DNA of 64,000 nucleotides from UBA5793 sp040255465. Lineage in GTDB: Bacteria; Planctomycetota; Phycisphaerae; Phycisphaerales; UBA5793. How positions within the stretch are numbered: the stretch's first letter is position 1; every line of letters starts with the position of its first letter. A program made the translations under genes and the position numbers. The notes beneath the pieces are model-generated. The model saw nothing but the letters and a program-made list of their open reading frames with translations. It did not search any database and was not told the origin of the DNA. Location: positions 19,903 to 83,902 of the forward strand of contig JBDZVA010000009.1 of NCBI GenBank assembly GCA_040255465.1, in the 5' to 3' direction. Shown here piece by piece: positions 16,155 to 24,881 of this stretch.

Positions 16155-18164
16155 TCATGCCTCGCCCTTACTCTTGGCACCGCCACGCGGGTCCTGCAAC
16201 GCGCACCCGAAGTCGTGATAGCCGCGCATCTGGATGCCCAGCACGTTGAAGTCGGCCTCGGCGGTCTCGATCGTCGGTGATTCCTGCCCATTGAGGAACG
16301 CCACCTCGATCACCGGCAAGTCCGTCGGATCGGCCAGCAGATACCACGCCTTGGCCGAGTTGCCGGTGTACGAAGCGTTGCTCAGATACCGGCTCACCTC
16401 GACGCGGAACTTGCCCTGGTGCGGGTTGCTCACCGGGTACTTCGTGCTCGCGGTGGTGTCGCGCAGTTCCATGGACTTGAAGAGCTGCGTGCCGATGGCA
16501 GAAAGCGCCGTGGGCACGAGCATGATCGAGGGCATGATGCCGATGGGCTTGCCATCCCCATCGACCTGATTCATGAACGCGACCTCGGCCTTCGTCAGGC
16601 CGTCGATGCTCAACACCGTGTCAGCGCCACTCAGGAAGTTCTTGTTGCCGGTCTTGAAGAAGTCGGTATTGGCCAGGAAGATCGTCCAGAACACGTCGTT
16701 GATCTTCAGGCCCGACCCACGACCCAACTTGCGCGGCACCGTCGTGATGGCGCCGAGGTCGTCATTGATGATGTCGCGCCGGTCGATGGCCAGCAGCAAA
16801 CCGTACGTGTCGGCCTTGTTGGTGTACTGCTCCTCACCAAGACTGCCATGCTTGAGTTCGCCGCCCGGCGCCACGATCTCGTACTGGTCCTTGCCCACGA
16901 GTCGATACGACGTGACGGTCTTGAAGTCGCTCACATTGCGCACCGCGGTGATGTTCCGCCAGGTTCGTTCGACGGAGAAGAACCCCTCCAAGAGGAACTT
17001 GTTGGCGACGTTGCTCAGGATGCCGCTGATGTCGATCGTACTCAGCCCCGCTTCGATGCCGGGGTTGAAGGCGAACTTGAGGACATTGCGGCTGTCACGG
17101 AAGTTGCGGCCCGTGTACCCGTTCGCCCACGCGGCTTCAAGCAGCAGTTCCTGCAACCCGATGCCGCCGCGGAATCGCTTCGCGGCCAGATCGAGCGCCT
17201 GCTCTTCGCAGTTCTTCTCAGGTTCATCGAGTCCGGCCGTGAGCATGCACGCGGCTTCGAGCACCTGGGTGCTGACATTCTGATCATGAACATGGATCGC
17301 CGGGGCCTTGGGCCGACTGGCGCGGAGGATTTCCAGTTCGGTGCGCGTGGAATCCCAGCCCTCGCGGATGGCTTTGGCTTCGATCTCATCGTGCTGGCCG
17401 GCGCAAAGGCGGCGGACCGCAGCAATGCGGCTCGTCTCAGCGAGCGCCTGGGCGCGGATGTCCTCGACGGCGGCACTGCCGTTGACCTTGCTGGCGTCAT
17501 CGGTCGTCGTCTCGGGCTTGGTCTGTGTCGCCGTGCCGTTGTTGGTGGCGTTGTCCTTCGTATCACCGTCCATGATGTTCTCCTGAGTCGCAGCGATCGC
17601 CGCGACGTTCACACTGGTCTTACCATCCGCCCCGAGGTCCACGAAACTGATCTCGCCGAGTGTCGCCTTGCGGACCACGTTGACGGGCCCGGCGAACTCC
17701 TGGCCATTCACGAGCACCTTCTGCCCTTCGCGGATGAACTCGAACTCCTCGACCGAGGCACCCACCGACGCCTGCCAGGGGAATCCGTTCTTCGAGGAGG
17801 TGACGATCTCCCGGGCGGTGGGTGTGTCGCGCGAGACGACGCCGGATGCAATCAGTTGCCCCTGCTCGATGCGGATCGCGTCGGTGTGACCCACACCCGA
17901 GGCGGGATCGTGGCTGAATCGGATCGGCCGCTGTTGCGACGGAATGTTCAGTCCCGCCAGGTCGAGAATGACCGGATGCCGCCATGCGGCAACACGCATG
18001 GCACTCCCGGTGTAGGCGATCATCTTGAAGCGCGGCAATGCCGTCTGACCTTCACCGGCCGCAGCCTCGATGTCGATCTGCGCTGCGGCAGTGATCTCGA
18101 TCGACTGTGGTGTTGCCTGTTCAGGCGGCGATGCTGATCGCGTTGGCGTCTTGGTCTTTGCCAT
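16155..18164 (-). CDS. Prohead protease - major capsid protein fusion
   Basis: 669 aa. Residues ~45-190 look like a prohead protease of the S78 kind: His85 in RFSHDPASGVGH and Ser133 in FPWQASVGASVEE are the likely catalytic pair. A disordered Asn/Thr linker (~195-235) leads to a Mu gpT-type major capsid domain (~300-669) with EGFFSVERTWRNIT, GLLLAIDRRDIINDD and YLLADPTDLPVIEVAFLNGQ. One polypeptide thus carries both the maturation enzyme and the shell protein and must cleave itself during assembly. Its start overlaps the portal stop by 44 bp. Confidence 0.88.
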   Translation of the reverse strand: MAKTKTPTRSASPPEQATPQSIEITAAAQIDIEAAAGEGQTALPRFKMIAYTGSAMRVAAWRHPVILDLAGLNIPSQQRPIRFSHDPASGVGHTDAIRIEQGQLIASGVVSRDTPTAREIVTSSKNGFPWQASVGASVEEFEFIREGQKVLVNGQEFAGPVNVVRKATLGEISFVDLGADGKTSVNVAAIAATQENIMDGDTKDNATNNGTATQTKPETTTDDASKVNGSAAVEDIRAQALAETSRIAAVRRLCAGQHDEIEAKAIREGWDSTRTELEILRASRPKAPAIHVHDQNVSTQVLEAACMLTAGLDEPEKNCEEQALDLAAKRFRGGIGLQELLLEAAWANGYTGRNFRDSRNVLKFAFNPGIEAGLSTIDISGILSNVANKFLLEGFFSVERTWRNITAVRNVSDFKTVTSYRLVGKDQYEIVAPGGELKHGSLGEEQYTNKADTYGLLLAIDRRDIINDDLGAITTVPRKLGRGSGLKINDVFWTIFLANTDFFKTGNKNFLSGADTVLSIDGLTKAEVAFMNQVDGDGKPIGIMPSIMLVPTALSAIGTQLFKSMELRDTTASTKYPVSNPHQGKFRVEVSRYLSNASYTGNSAKAWYLLADPTDLPVIEVAFLNGQESPTIETAEADFNVLGIQMRGYHDFGCALQDPRGGAKSKGEA

Positions 18165-19623
18165 CTTCTTCGTCCTTGTCTGTTTCGTCGGGGCTGTCAG
18201 CGCGCGGCTGTGCCTGCGCCGGTGACAGTCCCAGTTCCTTCATGAGTTCGACTTCGCGCGCCCGCTGGCGCAGTTCCTCTTCCCAGTCCCGTCCCTGGCG
18301 GGCGAACTCGGTCGCGAGTGTGGTGGTGTGATTGGCCAGTCGCGTGGCCTGGGCCGTCGCTTCCTTGGCGGGATCGACGTGCTCCATCCCATCCCAGAAC
18401 CACGTGTGCGGCGTGGCGACGCCGATCGCCCGCATCGACTGGGGCAGCAAGCCCTCAACAAGCACGGCTTCATCGAGCCACGCGCGAAGAATCCGATCGA
18501 GGACCGCCGTCTGGAGGTGGTTCTGCTCGACACGGATCGACTTGTAGTAGGTCTGGTGGTCGAGCCGGCCGGAGGCGTAGTTGTACCCGCTGGAGTTCCC
18601 GGCTGCGACGTTGAAGGGCATGTTCAGACAACGCGCGATCTCGTTGAGAATCTCGCGCTTGAACTCGGCGTAGGTCGTTGCGGGCTGCTCGGCATGGACC
18701 TGGCCCAGCTTCCAGCCGCCGGGCAGGACGGTGGCCAGACGCTTCTCGAGTTCGACGATATCCATCGGCTCGAGGGATTCTGCCTCACCGTTGGGAGGCG
18801 CGTCGGTGTAGATGACCGCCGCGAAGTCAGCCGCCGTCTCGGCGGCGGCAATGACCGCGAGCGTGTAACGCCGCAGTTGAGCGAACAGCGGTAGCGCCGG
18901 AGTGATGTCGGGAATGCCACGCCACTGCCCGGGCCGATCGACGCGGTAGTAGTGAACGACGGACGAGGCTGGAATGGTGTCGAACTCGCCGGAGAAGCCG
19001 AAGATGCCACCATCTCCCGGATGACGGCGCAATACGGTGTACTTGATCGGATTGCCGAACGAATCGAAGGTGATGCCGTCCGCCTCGCCGATGCGAAGCA
19101 GTCGTCCGGGCGGACTCGTCACCTGGTCCGGTTCGACGAGACGCAGATCGAGCTGGACCGGTGCCTCGACGACCGGGTTGTTGGTGAGAATGCCGAACGC
19201 CTCGCCACTCTCGGCCCGGGCCAGGCGCATGGTGCGCAACTTCTCGGGCAGATTGATCGCCCTGGACCACTGCTCGAACGACTTCTCGATGATGTCATTG
19301 GCCTTCGAGTCATTCGTGAGCATCTGGAGACGTGGACCCGTGCCGATCGTGTCGTTGGCCAGTGTGAGCACGATCCCGCGTGCGTACGAGTTGTTGGCGA
19401 CCTCGTAGCGGGCCCGGTTGCGCAGGATGCGCCGGACTTCGGGCGAGAGGGCCGCGTTGGGCGACAGGCCGTCTGCGTTCGCCCAGTGGCGGCGGTTGTC
19501 GGTCGTGGTCTGCGCCGAGTCGAACTTGGCGTGGACGATCCGCACCGGCGGGCGCGATGGCGCTGCCGGCGCCTTGCCGCTTGTGCCGAACCACGATGTC
19601 ACGAGACGCTTGAGCATCATCAC
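18121..19623 (-). CDS. Phage portal protein (lambda-type)
   Basis: 500 aa. Lambda-family portal features: DNRRHWANADGLSPNAALSPEVRRILRNRARYEVANN (residues ~40-75), NDTIGTGPRLQ, LVEPDQVTSPPG, VDRPGQWRGIPDITPAL and GNSSGYNYASGRLDHQTYYK. The portal forms the dodecameric DNA channel at one capsid vertex and binds terminase. The C-terminal ~45 residues are acidic and disordered (DSPDETDKDEEDGKD). Its start overlaps the gpW-like stop, and its 3' end overlaps the protease-capsid gene. Confidence 0.92.
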   Translation of the reverse strand: MMMLKRLVTSWFGTSGKAPAAPSRPPVRIVHAKFDSAQTTTDNRRHWANADGLSPNAALSPEVRRILRNRARYEVANNSYARGIVLTLANDTIGTGPRLQMLTNDSKANDIIEKSFEQWSRAINLPEKLRTMRLARAESGEAFGILTNNPVVEAPVQLDLRLVEPDQVTSPPGRLLRIGEADGITFDSFGNPIKYTVLRRHPGDGGIFGFSGEFDTIPASSVVHYYRVDRPGQWRGIPDITPALPLFAQLRRYTLAVIAAAETAADFAAVIYTDAPPNGEAESLEPMDIVELEKRLATVLPGGWKLGQVHAEQPATTYAEFKREILNEIARCLNMPFNVAAGNSSGYNYASGRLDHQTYYKSIRVEQNHLQTAVLDRILRAWLDEAVLVEGLLPQSMRAIGVATPHTWFWDGMEHVDPAKEATAQATRLANHTTTLATEFARQGRDWEEELRQRAREVELMKELGLSPAQAQPRADSPDETDKDEEDGKDQDANAISIAA

Positions 19624-19820
19624 GCCGTACCCGGCGGCTCCAGTTGCACGAACTTCACCTTGAGTCCTTTGCCCCGGCTCGCTTTCTTGCTCTCGAGGTA
19701 ACGGTCCGCTTCGATCTGGTCGCCGAGGCTGTGCTGCTCGACGCTGCCCGAGTCGCCTTGCGCCTTGGCGGGGCCTTGGGCGTTGGTGTTGATCGCCTGC
19801 TCGATGTCGGACTCAGCCAT
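19620..19820 (-). CDS. gpW-like head-tail joining protein
   Basis: 66 aa from ATG19820, with GAGGATC before it. The core SLGDQIEADRYLESKKASRG is the pattern of short gpW/adaptor proteins encoded immediately before the portal. It is expected to sit below the portal ring. The longer reading from 19937 is out-of-frame sequence from the upstream ORF. Confidence 0.72.
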   Translation of the reverse strand: MAESDIEQAINTNAQGPAKAQGDSGSVEQHSLGDQIEADRYLESKKASRGKGLKVKFVQLEPPGTA

Positions 19821-20035
19821 GCCTGATCCTCGTAGAAGTCGATGAGTACCGCCATGCGCTTGCGCCACCGCCGCTGCCTCTGGGCATACGTGTTCACCGC
19901 AGTGGACACGGGCCGCCCCTCCAAATGCGCCACCCACGCCTCCTGCACCGCGTCGTCGCGATCCAGCGCAGGCACAAAGCGCAACTCGATCACGAGCCGG
20001 CCGGGGTCATCCAGAGGTGGAAGCACATAGTCCAT
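19655..20035 (-). CDS. Small protein overlapping the gpW-like gene, unknown
   Basis: 126 aa. The first ~70 residues look genuine (LPPLDDPGRLVIELRFVP, AVQEAWVAHLEGR, NTYAQRQRRWRKRM) and faintly recall the start of a small sigma-like DNA-binding protein. The last ~55 residues are Ser/Arg/Thr-rich and are the out-of-frame reading of the gpW-like gene. ATG20035 lacks a good ribosome site and sits beside an inverted repeat. It may be the remnant of a longer gene cut by the CBASS insertion. Confidence 0.4.
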   Translation of the reverse strand: MDYVLPPLDDPGRLVIELRFVPALDRDDAVQEAWVAHLEGRPVSTAVNTYAQRQRRWRKRMAVLIDFYEDQAWLSPTSSRRSTPTPKAPPRRKATRAASSSTASATRSKRTVTSRARKRAGAKDSR

Positions 20036-20055
20036 CCGTCAGGTACGGACGGATG
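20033..20055. repeat. Inverted repeat at the start of the morphogenesis block
   Basis: CATCCGTC (20033-20040) and GACGGATG (20048-20055) are perfect 8-bp arms around AGGTACG. The repeat covers the start codon of the minus-strand ORF and lies at the junction with the CBASS locus. It could be an operator, a short hairpin in the mRNA, or a mark of the insertion. Confidence 0.35.
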
Positions 20056-20126
20056 AAACGCTCAGGGATTGCGGATGGGGAGTGGTGGGCGCGGGATGGT
20101 TACACGGGTAGAGCGCGGAGGGCTTT

Positions 20127-20156
20127 TTGACAACACTTGGGAGTACAAGGCGAATA
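20127..20156 (+). promoter_or_regulatory. Possible promoter for the CBASS operon
   Basis: A perfect -35 hexamer TTGACA (20127-20132) is followed, 18 bp on, by a poor -10 candidate CGAATA (20151-20156) in a 220-bp gap otherwise without a gene. Only the -35 is convincing; it is about 125 bp before the CD-NTase start. Confidence 0.25.
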
Positions 20157-20255
20157 CGGATCTTCTGATGACGGATTCCCCCGATTGGGTGACAATCAGT
20201 TGTCTTTCTCGATTCCACGGCCAATCATTATCTGGGATTCGTTAGGGAGCCTTGA

Positions 20256-21392
20256 ATGATCCAGAAAGCCCTGAGTATCGAGCTGAACGCCGTGTTCGAG
20301 GCGGTGTGTGCGACGATTCAGTTGCCACCGTCTCTGCACGATGAAGCGACCGCTCATTACACTGCGATTGCCGAGCGAATTTCCGCTCCGCAGAGCGGTC
20401 TGCGCTTCGCGCGACCACACATTTTCCCTTTCGGGTCGATGGCTCTGCGAACTGAGACTCGACCGATTGGTCGCGAGGAATTCGATCTGGACCAGATTTG
20501 CCTACTCCATCCAGGAATCGGTGTCTCCGATGACCCAAGGCGGCTCTTTGACGCAGTCTTGAATCATCTTGGCGAGTATGAGGATATCCGAAAGCGCATG
20601 TCTCCCGATCCGCCCGCCATCGTACTCGAGTACGCTAATCAGTTTCGCCTTGAGATCGTTCCGGCTCGTCCGCAAGGGGATTCCGGCGAAGGCGCCGCAC
20701 TGCTGATCGCAGACTACGCAAACAACGAGTGGGTCGAAACGCATCCAAAGGGGTTGGTCACATGGTTCGATGATCGATCGATCGTCGCACTCGGTGAATC
20801 AACACGCGGCATTGCGGCGTCAATCGAACCGCCACCGGAAGCCTCGTCTCCGGCCGAACGCTCGGCGCTCGCTCGCGCAGTACAAATGATGAAGCGCCGG
20901 CGTGACCGCTACTACCTCGGTAACCCACGCAGGCCATCCTCGGTTGTCTTTACTGTCTTGGCGGGCGAAGAGTACCGTGGTGAACCCACCTGCTTTGCGG
21001 CGCTTCGACAGATTCTGGCTTCTATTCAGTCTCGGCTCGGAAGCGGCGCAGGGTATCTCAAGGTGTCAAGTCCCGTTCAACCACATGACGATCTGACTGA
21101 GCAATGGCAGCACGAGGATCATCAACGTTTCTCAGGATTCATCGAGCAGTTCTGCCGGGAACTCATCGCCATTGAAGCATGCCCGAATCTTGAGGCGACA
21201 GCAGACTTGCTTGGTCATATGTTTGGACAGGACGTCGCGACGCGAGCATTCTCACGTTACGCGTCGGATCTCAAGAGCAAACGTCAGACTGGACAACTTG
21301 GCTATTCTACCCGGGCGCCGGCGGTGATTGTGCCAGCGGCAGCGGCAATCACGAGGCCAGTACCAGATCACACGTTTTTTGGAGGGGCATGA
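20256..21392 (+). CDS. CBASS CD-NTase (cyclic oligonucleotide synthase)
   Basis: 378 aa, ATG preceded by AGGGAG. The nucleotidyltransferase signature is present: FPFGSMALRTET (GS motif), then EFDLDQICLL (metal-binding D-x-D), with a later acidic residue in FRLEIVPARP. This arrangement and the ~380-aa size fit CD-NTases of anti-phage CBASS systems, which make a cyclic di- or trinucleotide on infection. It overlaps the E2-like gene by 4 bp (ATGA), which overlaps a SLATT membrane effector gene: a compact three-gene operon. The product nucleotide cannot be predicted here. The locus is opposite to and inside the prophage head-gene block. Confidence 0.87.
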   Translation: MIQKALSIELNAVFEAVCATIQLPPSLHDEATAHYTAIAERISAPQSGLRFARPHIFPFGSMALRTETRPIGREEFDLDQICLLHPGIGVSDDPRRLFDAVLNHLGEYEDIRKRMSPDPPAIVLEYANQFRLEIVPARPQGDSGEGAALLIADYANNEWVETHPKGLVTWFDDRSIVALGESTRGIAASIEPPPEASSPAERSALARAVQMMKRRRDRYYLGNPRRPSSVVFTVLAGEEYRGEPTCFAALRQILASIQSRLGSGAGYLKVSSPVQPHDDLTEQWQHEDHQRFSGFIEQFCRELIAIEACPNLEATADLLGHMFGQDVATRAFSRYASDLKSKRQTGQLGYSTRAPAVIVPAAAAITRPVPDHTFFGGA

Positions 21393-21868
21393 TCCGCGCT
21401 CCGCGGCTGAGCGTAGATAGGCAGATAGCCCTCATGAGAATTCACTGGAGTGGCCTGGAGACACGGCGACGTGGCGGCGGCTTGAAGTCGGTGGGGCTTC
21501 TGCATCCTTCTGTGCTGACCGGTGAGTACCTAGTGCGGATCGAGTATCGATTCGGATGGTTGCCGAGCACGTTTGTCGATTCTCCACTCCTGATTGGTCG
21601 ACCGGGCCAGCTTCGGGTACCCCACACTTACGGGCCAGATCAGCCATGCCTGTTCTATCCAAAGAGGCGTGAATGGTCTTCGACGATGGCGATCGCGAAC
21701 ACCATTGTGCCGTGGTTAGCCGAATGGCTCGTCTTTTATGAACTTTGGCACGTCACGGGAAGTTGGTTGGGTGGAGGAATCCATCCTGGCCAAGCCACCA
21801 CAACGCAAATGGAGGAAGATCCGGAATGGCAATCGACTATTCGCGAGAGGCGGTCATTGCGGAGCTAG
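21389..21868 (+). CDS. CBASS E2-like conjugation protein
   Basis: 159 aa, start in ATGA overlap with the CD-NTase and GGAGGGGC before it. The sequence has the features of the stand-alone E2-like protein of short type II CBASS: LRVPHTYGPDQPCLFYPKRREW, with a candidate catalytic Cys near residue 86, then IANTIVPWLAEWLVFYELWHVTGSW and GGGIHPG. In such systems this protein regulates the synthase by a ubiquitin-like conjugation reaction. No E1/JAB gene is present, consistent with the short subtype. Assignment is by motif memory, not alignment. Confidence 0.8.
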   Translation: MIRAPRLSVDRQIALMRIHWSGLETRRRGGGLKSVGLLHPSVLTGEYLVRIEYRFGWLPSTFVDSPLLIGRPGQLRVPHTYGPDQPCLFYPKRREWSSTMAIANTIVPWLAEWLVFYELWHVTGSWLGGGIHPGQATTTQMEEDPEWQSTIRERRSLRS

Positions 21869-22344
21869 ATCGTTTGCAGGAAGATTCGCTGCATTCGGAG
21901 AAAGCCCACTTTGAAGCCTCGCGAATCTACGGACAGATTCATTTCATCGTGGGTATCATTGCTGCCATTGCGGCTGCTTTAGCATCCGCCGCAGTCATCT
22001 CTGAATGGTATCCAAGCCTGGCGGCCGGCAGCTCAGCCTTGGCCGCATGCATGGCCGCAGCATTAACTTTCATCAATCCAGCGAAGAAGGCTTCGCAACA
22101 TCTCACTGCGGGAAATGCTTACTCTCGGCTGCGGGGGAAGATGCGGCGCTTTGTGAATCTCGATTGCAATTCATCAGTCATGAACTCAAACCGGCGTCGC
22201 ACGGTAGAGCGGTTCGCGGATCGGAAGGACCGGTTGAATGCAGAAGCTCCTGCCATTCCGCGATGGGCGTACTTGCTCGGAAAGTGTCGGATTGGCGCGA
22301 GTGAAGCAGCCCACGAAGTGGACGCGAAAATGCGGACGAGCTGA
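21826..22344 (+). CDS. SLATT-domain membrane effector
   Basis: 172 aa from ATG21826 (GGAGGAAG upstream), overlapping the E2-like gene by 43 bp. Two hydrophobic helices (IHFIVGIIAAIAAALASAAVI and LAAGSSALAACMAAALTFI) lie between a charged N-terminal helix (REAVIAELDRLQEDSLHSEK) and a basic C-terminal helical region (NAYSRLRGKMRRFVNLD), the layout of SLATT proteins. In CBASS and related systems SLATT effectors are thought to form pores that kill the infected cell when the nucleotide signal appears. Final gene of the operon. Confidence 0.83.
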   Translation: MAIDYSREAVIAELDRLQEDSLHSEKAHFEASRIYGQIHFIVGIIAAIAAALASAAVISEWYPSLAAGSSALAACMAAALTFINPAKKASQHLTAGNAYSRLRGKMRRFVNLDCNSSVMNSNRRRTVERFADRKDRLNAEAPAIPRWAYLLGKCRIGASEAAHEVDAKMRTS

Positions 22345-22401
22345 TGCACTCGACCATTCGGTCAGGCAGTCCGGGATTGGATGCAACAGACAGTCGTTGG
22401 C

Positions 22402-22584
22402 TCACGCACCCATCCGCTCCGTCGTCGTAACCCGCCTCCCACAATACCGACACTCCCGCCGCCTCCGAATCGCGCCACCAGGGATGCGGCGGGTATAGAC
22501 GACCTCGAAGTGGGCGCAACCACACTTTGGGCACAAGATACCGCGTGGCTCGGGCTCGCGTTTCGACATCGTCTCATTGCTCAT
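22402..22584 (-). CDS. NrdR-like zinc-ribbon protein
   Basis: 60 aa from ATG22584 with GGGAGGCG directly before it; the ATG overlaps the terminase stop. It has CPKCG ... CRYCGRR, with IRRRRECRYCGRRVTTTER matching the zinc ribbon of NrdR closely, but without the ATP-cone domain. It could be a phage late-gene activator of the Ogr type or a DNA-binding partner of the terminase. Role inferred from position only. Confidence 0.72.
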   Translation of the reverse strand: MSNETMSKREPEPRGILCPKCGCAHFEVVYTRRIPGGAIRRRRECRYCGRRVTTTERMGA

Positions 22585-24881
22585 CGCCTCCCTCCCTGAA
22601 GATCGGAGAGACGGATGCGGCGACGTGGCGCCGGCTGCACGTCCGTCCCGTAGAGCACGGCGCCCTGCATTGAAGCCGCGACCGCACAACCCACAAGGCA
22701 GTCGAGCCAGTGGTTGTCGAGACCATCGACGCGGAGTTTCCACTCATCGACCGTCCGGCCGCGGCCTTGCGTCTTCACCCGGTATTCGCTTGTGAGATGC
22801 TCGGCGATGAGTTGATGGTTCGTCGCAGTGCGTTTCGCTGATCCACCGGTGCGGCCGAACAGCGCCAGACACCCCGGATCACCCATCGGCACCGCCAGAC
22901 GGGCGTGCACGAACGACTTCCAGTAGTTCGTGTCGAAGACCACGTGGCGCACAGCGCGCTTGCCGGTGATGACCGGAATGCGCCAGTTCAGGCCGACGCG
23001 GTCGCCGCGCTTGCGTTTGTATTCGCTGAACGGAATGCTCGAAGCGCCGACGTACCGGCCGTGGCTGGGCATGACGACATTCGCATACCGGCTCTGACGG
23101 CAGAACTGGTACACAACATCAGACGACTGCCCCCAGTTCGCATCGATGAGGCAGCGGTCGATGCGCACCATTGCGCCGTCGTCGCGTTTCCACTCCCGGC
23201 CGAGTTTGGCATCGACGAGTCGATCGAGCCCGGCGTAGACGGCGCCTTCGAGGCCGGCATGCGGCGCTGCCGCCGCGAGTGTGCGGCGGATGTCGCGGAG
23301 AGTGAAGTATGCGTGGGGGTCCTTCTGGTCGGGCTCGGTGCCATAATCGATGACACTGCCCGTGAAATCTTCCTCCCACGCGACCACGAGCCAGAAGAGC
23401 GCCTTGGCCTGCACGTCGATGAACATGGTGAGCAGTGACGAACCGATTGGCACCTCGCCGCGCTCGTGGCCGCTCAACTTGGCGCAGATCTGCTCGGCGG
23501 TGAGCAGGTCCTCGTCGAGCGCCGTGCTCTCGGGGAGCGGTTCGTTCTGGTACTCGGCCCAGAATGCGGCATCATCCTGGAGCCGCAGATTCATCGCGTG
23601 CTGGATGGCGCTGAGTTCATCGTGGTTGAACCGGTCCGGCCACGCGACTTCGGCTCCCTCATCCATGGCGTCCCGATGCTTGCCGTAGTACTCCGTGGCG
23701 CGCGTGATGCCCTCATCGGCACGTAATCCCTCAGCACGAAGGCGCGCGTACTCCGCCCACAACTGCTCCCGGGTCGGGAATGAGTAGACCATTCTCGTGC
23801 GTTCACCCTGCCATTGCGGATGCTTGTCGCGATCGAGCAGTCGATCGGCGAGATCATCAGGCCGCACGACAGTCAGCGTCATCAAGCCGGCGATCTTTTT
23901 GCCCGGGCCGGCCAGGCCGAGGATGGCGCCGGCGAGGATGCGTTCGCGTGTGGCGCACTGAGAGGGCGATCGCGCCGATTCATCCGTCTGCGGATCGTCG
24001 ATGAGCACCAGCGACGGGCGGACGCTGCGACCATCGGGCCGCTTGTACTTCATGCCGCGGATGCGGCCGGTGATGCCGGCGACGCGGATGATGCCCCCTG
24101 AGGGCAGCGAACCGGGCACCGTCGGCAGGAGGAGCTCGCGCGCCGTCCAGCCGATGTGAGTCTGGCCACCTTCGAAGAGTTGGCCGGCGGCGCGCTGGTG
24201 GATGCCGTCGAGGCAGTGGATGGGGAAGCACGCCTCGGGGAAGTCGTGCAGGAGCGCTTCGCTGTTCTCCAGTTCGGCCTTGATGGATTCGAGCATCTGG
24301 CTGGCGTGCTCTTCATCGGACCCGATGAGCGCGATGAACTCGCGGTGGCCATAGAGCAATGCCCAGAGACAAGCGATTTCACACAGACTGGTCTTGCCAC
24401 TGCCACGCGGCATGGCCATCGCGAACAAGCCACCCTCAAGAACGGCCTGTTCGATCTTGGCGATGACCTTGAGGTGGTCCGGCGACCACACCAGGTTGAA
24501 CGTCAGCGGGAAGTACGTCTCGCAGAAGAGTCGGAAGTTGCGACGGCAGGCCCCCTTGCGGGCAGGATTGACGATTGCTGTCAGCGCGTCGATGTCCCGA
24601 CCCGTGAGCGATTCGGGCAGGTCGCGGGCCCGCACAGCATCGAACTGTTCATCGAACGAGTCGTCCTCCGCGGTGTCGGCCGCGTTGAGCCGCTCGTGGC
24701 GCTCGATCACCAGCCACGCGGTGTAGCGCAGCAGGTCCACCGTCTTGCCGTCGCCAATGCGATACCCGGCGCGGGTCCGGTGCCGGTGCAGTTGCCGCTC
24801 GCTGATCACCTCGCCCAGCGTGGTCGAGTTGAGCAGGCGGCAGAGTTCGCCGGGCTTGAGTTGGCGCGGGTCAATCGCCAC
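22581..24881 (-). CDS. Terminase large subunit
   Basis: 766 aa. Packaging ATPase: Walker A AMPRGSGKTSLCEIACLW (about residues 155-175), Walker B/adenine region LVLIDDPQTDES, and a nuclease half with FIDVQAKALFWLVVAWEED and RCLIDANWGQSSDVVY supplying the acidic metal ligands. The first ~65 residues (LKPGELCRLLNSTTLGEVI ... TVDLLRYTAWLVIERHE) form an extra helical DNA-binding-like domain resembling the whole 76-aa protein encoded just before it. It is GpA-like in size and overlaps both neighbours by a few bases. Confidence 0.9.
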   Translation of the reverse strand: MAIDPRQLKPGELCRLLNSTTLGEVISERQLHRHRTRAGYRIGDGKTVDLLRYTAWLVIERHERLNAADTAEDDSFDEQFDAVRARDLPESLTGRDIDALTAIVNPARKGACRRNFRLFCETYFPLTFNLVWSPDHLKVIAKIEQAVLEGGLFAMAMPRGSGKTSLCEIACLWALLYGHREFIALIGSDEEHASQMLESIKAELENSEALLHDFPEACFPIHCLDGIHQRAAGQLFEGGQTHIGWTARELLLPTVPGSLPSGGIIRVAGITGRIRGMKYKRPDGRSVRPSLVLIDDPQTDESARSPSQCATRERILAGAILGLAGPGKKIAGLMTLTVVRPDDLADRLLDRDKHPQWQGERTRMVYSFPTREQLWAEYARLRAEGLRADEGITRATEYYGKHRDAMDEGAEVAWPDRFNHDELSAIQHAMNLRLQDDAAFWAEYQNEPLPESTALDEDLLTAEQICAKLSGHERGEVPIGSSLLTMFIDVQAKALFWLVVAWEEDFTGSVIDYGTEPDQKDPHAYFTLRDIRRTLAAAAPHAGLEGAVYAGLDRLVDAKLGREWKRDDGAMVRIDRCLIDANWGQSSDVVYQFCRQSRYANVVMPSHGRYVGASSIPFSEYKRKRGDRVGLNWRIPVITGKRAVRHVVFDTNYWKSFVHARLAVPMGDPGCLALFGRTGGSAKRTATNHQLIAEHLTSEYRVKTQGRGRTVDEWKLRVDGLDNHWLDCLVGCAVAASMQGAVLYGTDVQPAPRRRIRLSDLQGGRR

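Noticed and set aside
14051..18137. Long plus-strand frames over the capsid and tail genes
   Set aside because: High-GC shadows (His/Arg/Gly-rich); recognised phage proteins are on the minus strand.
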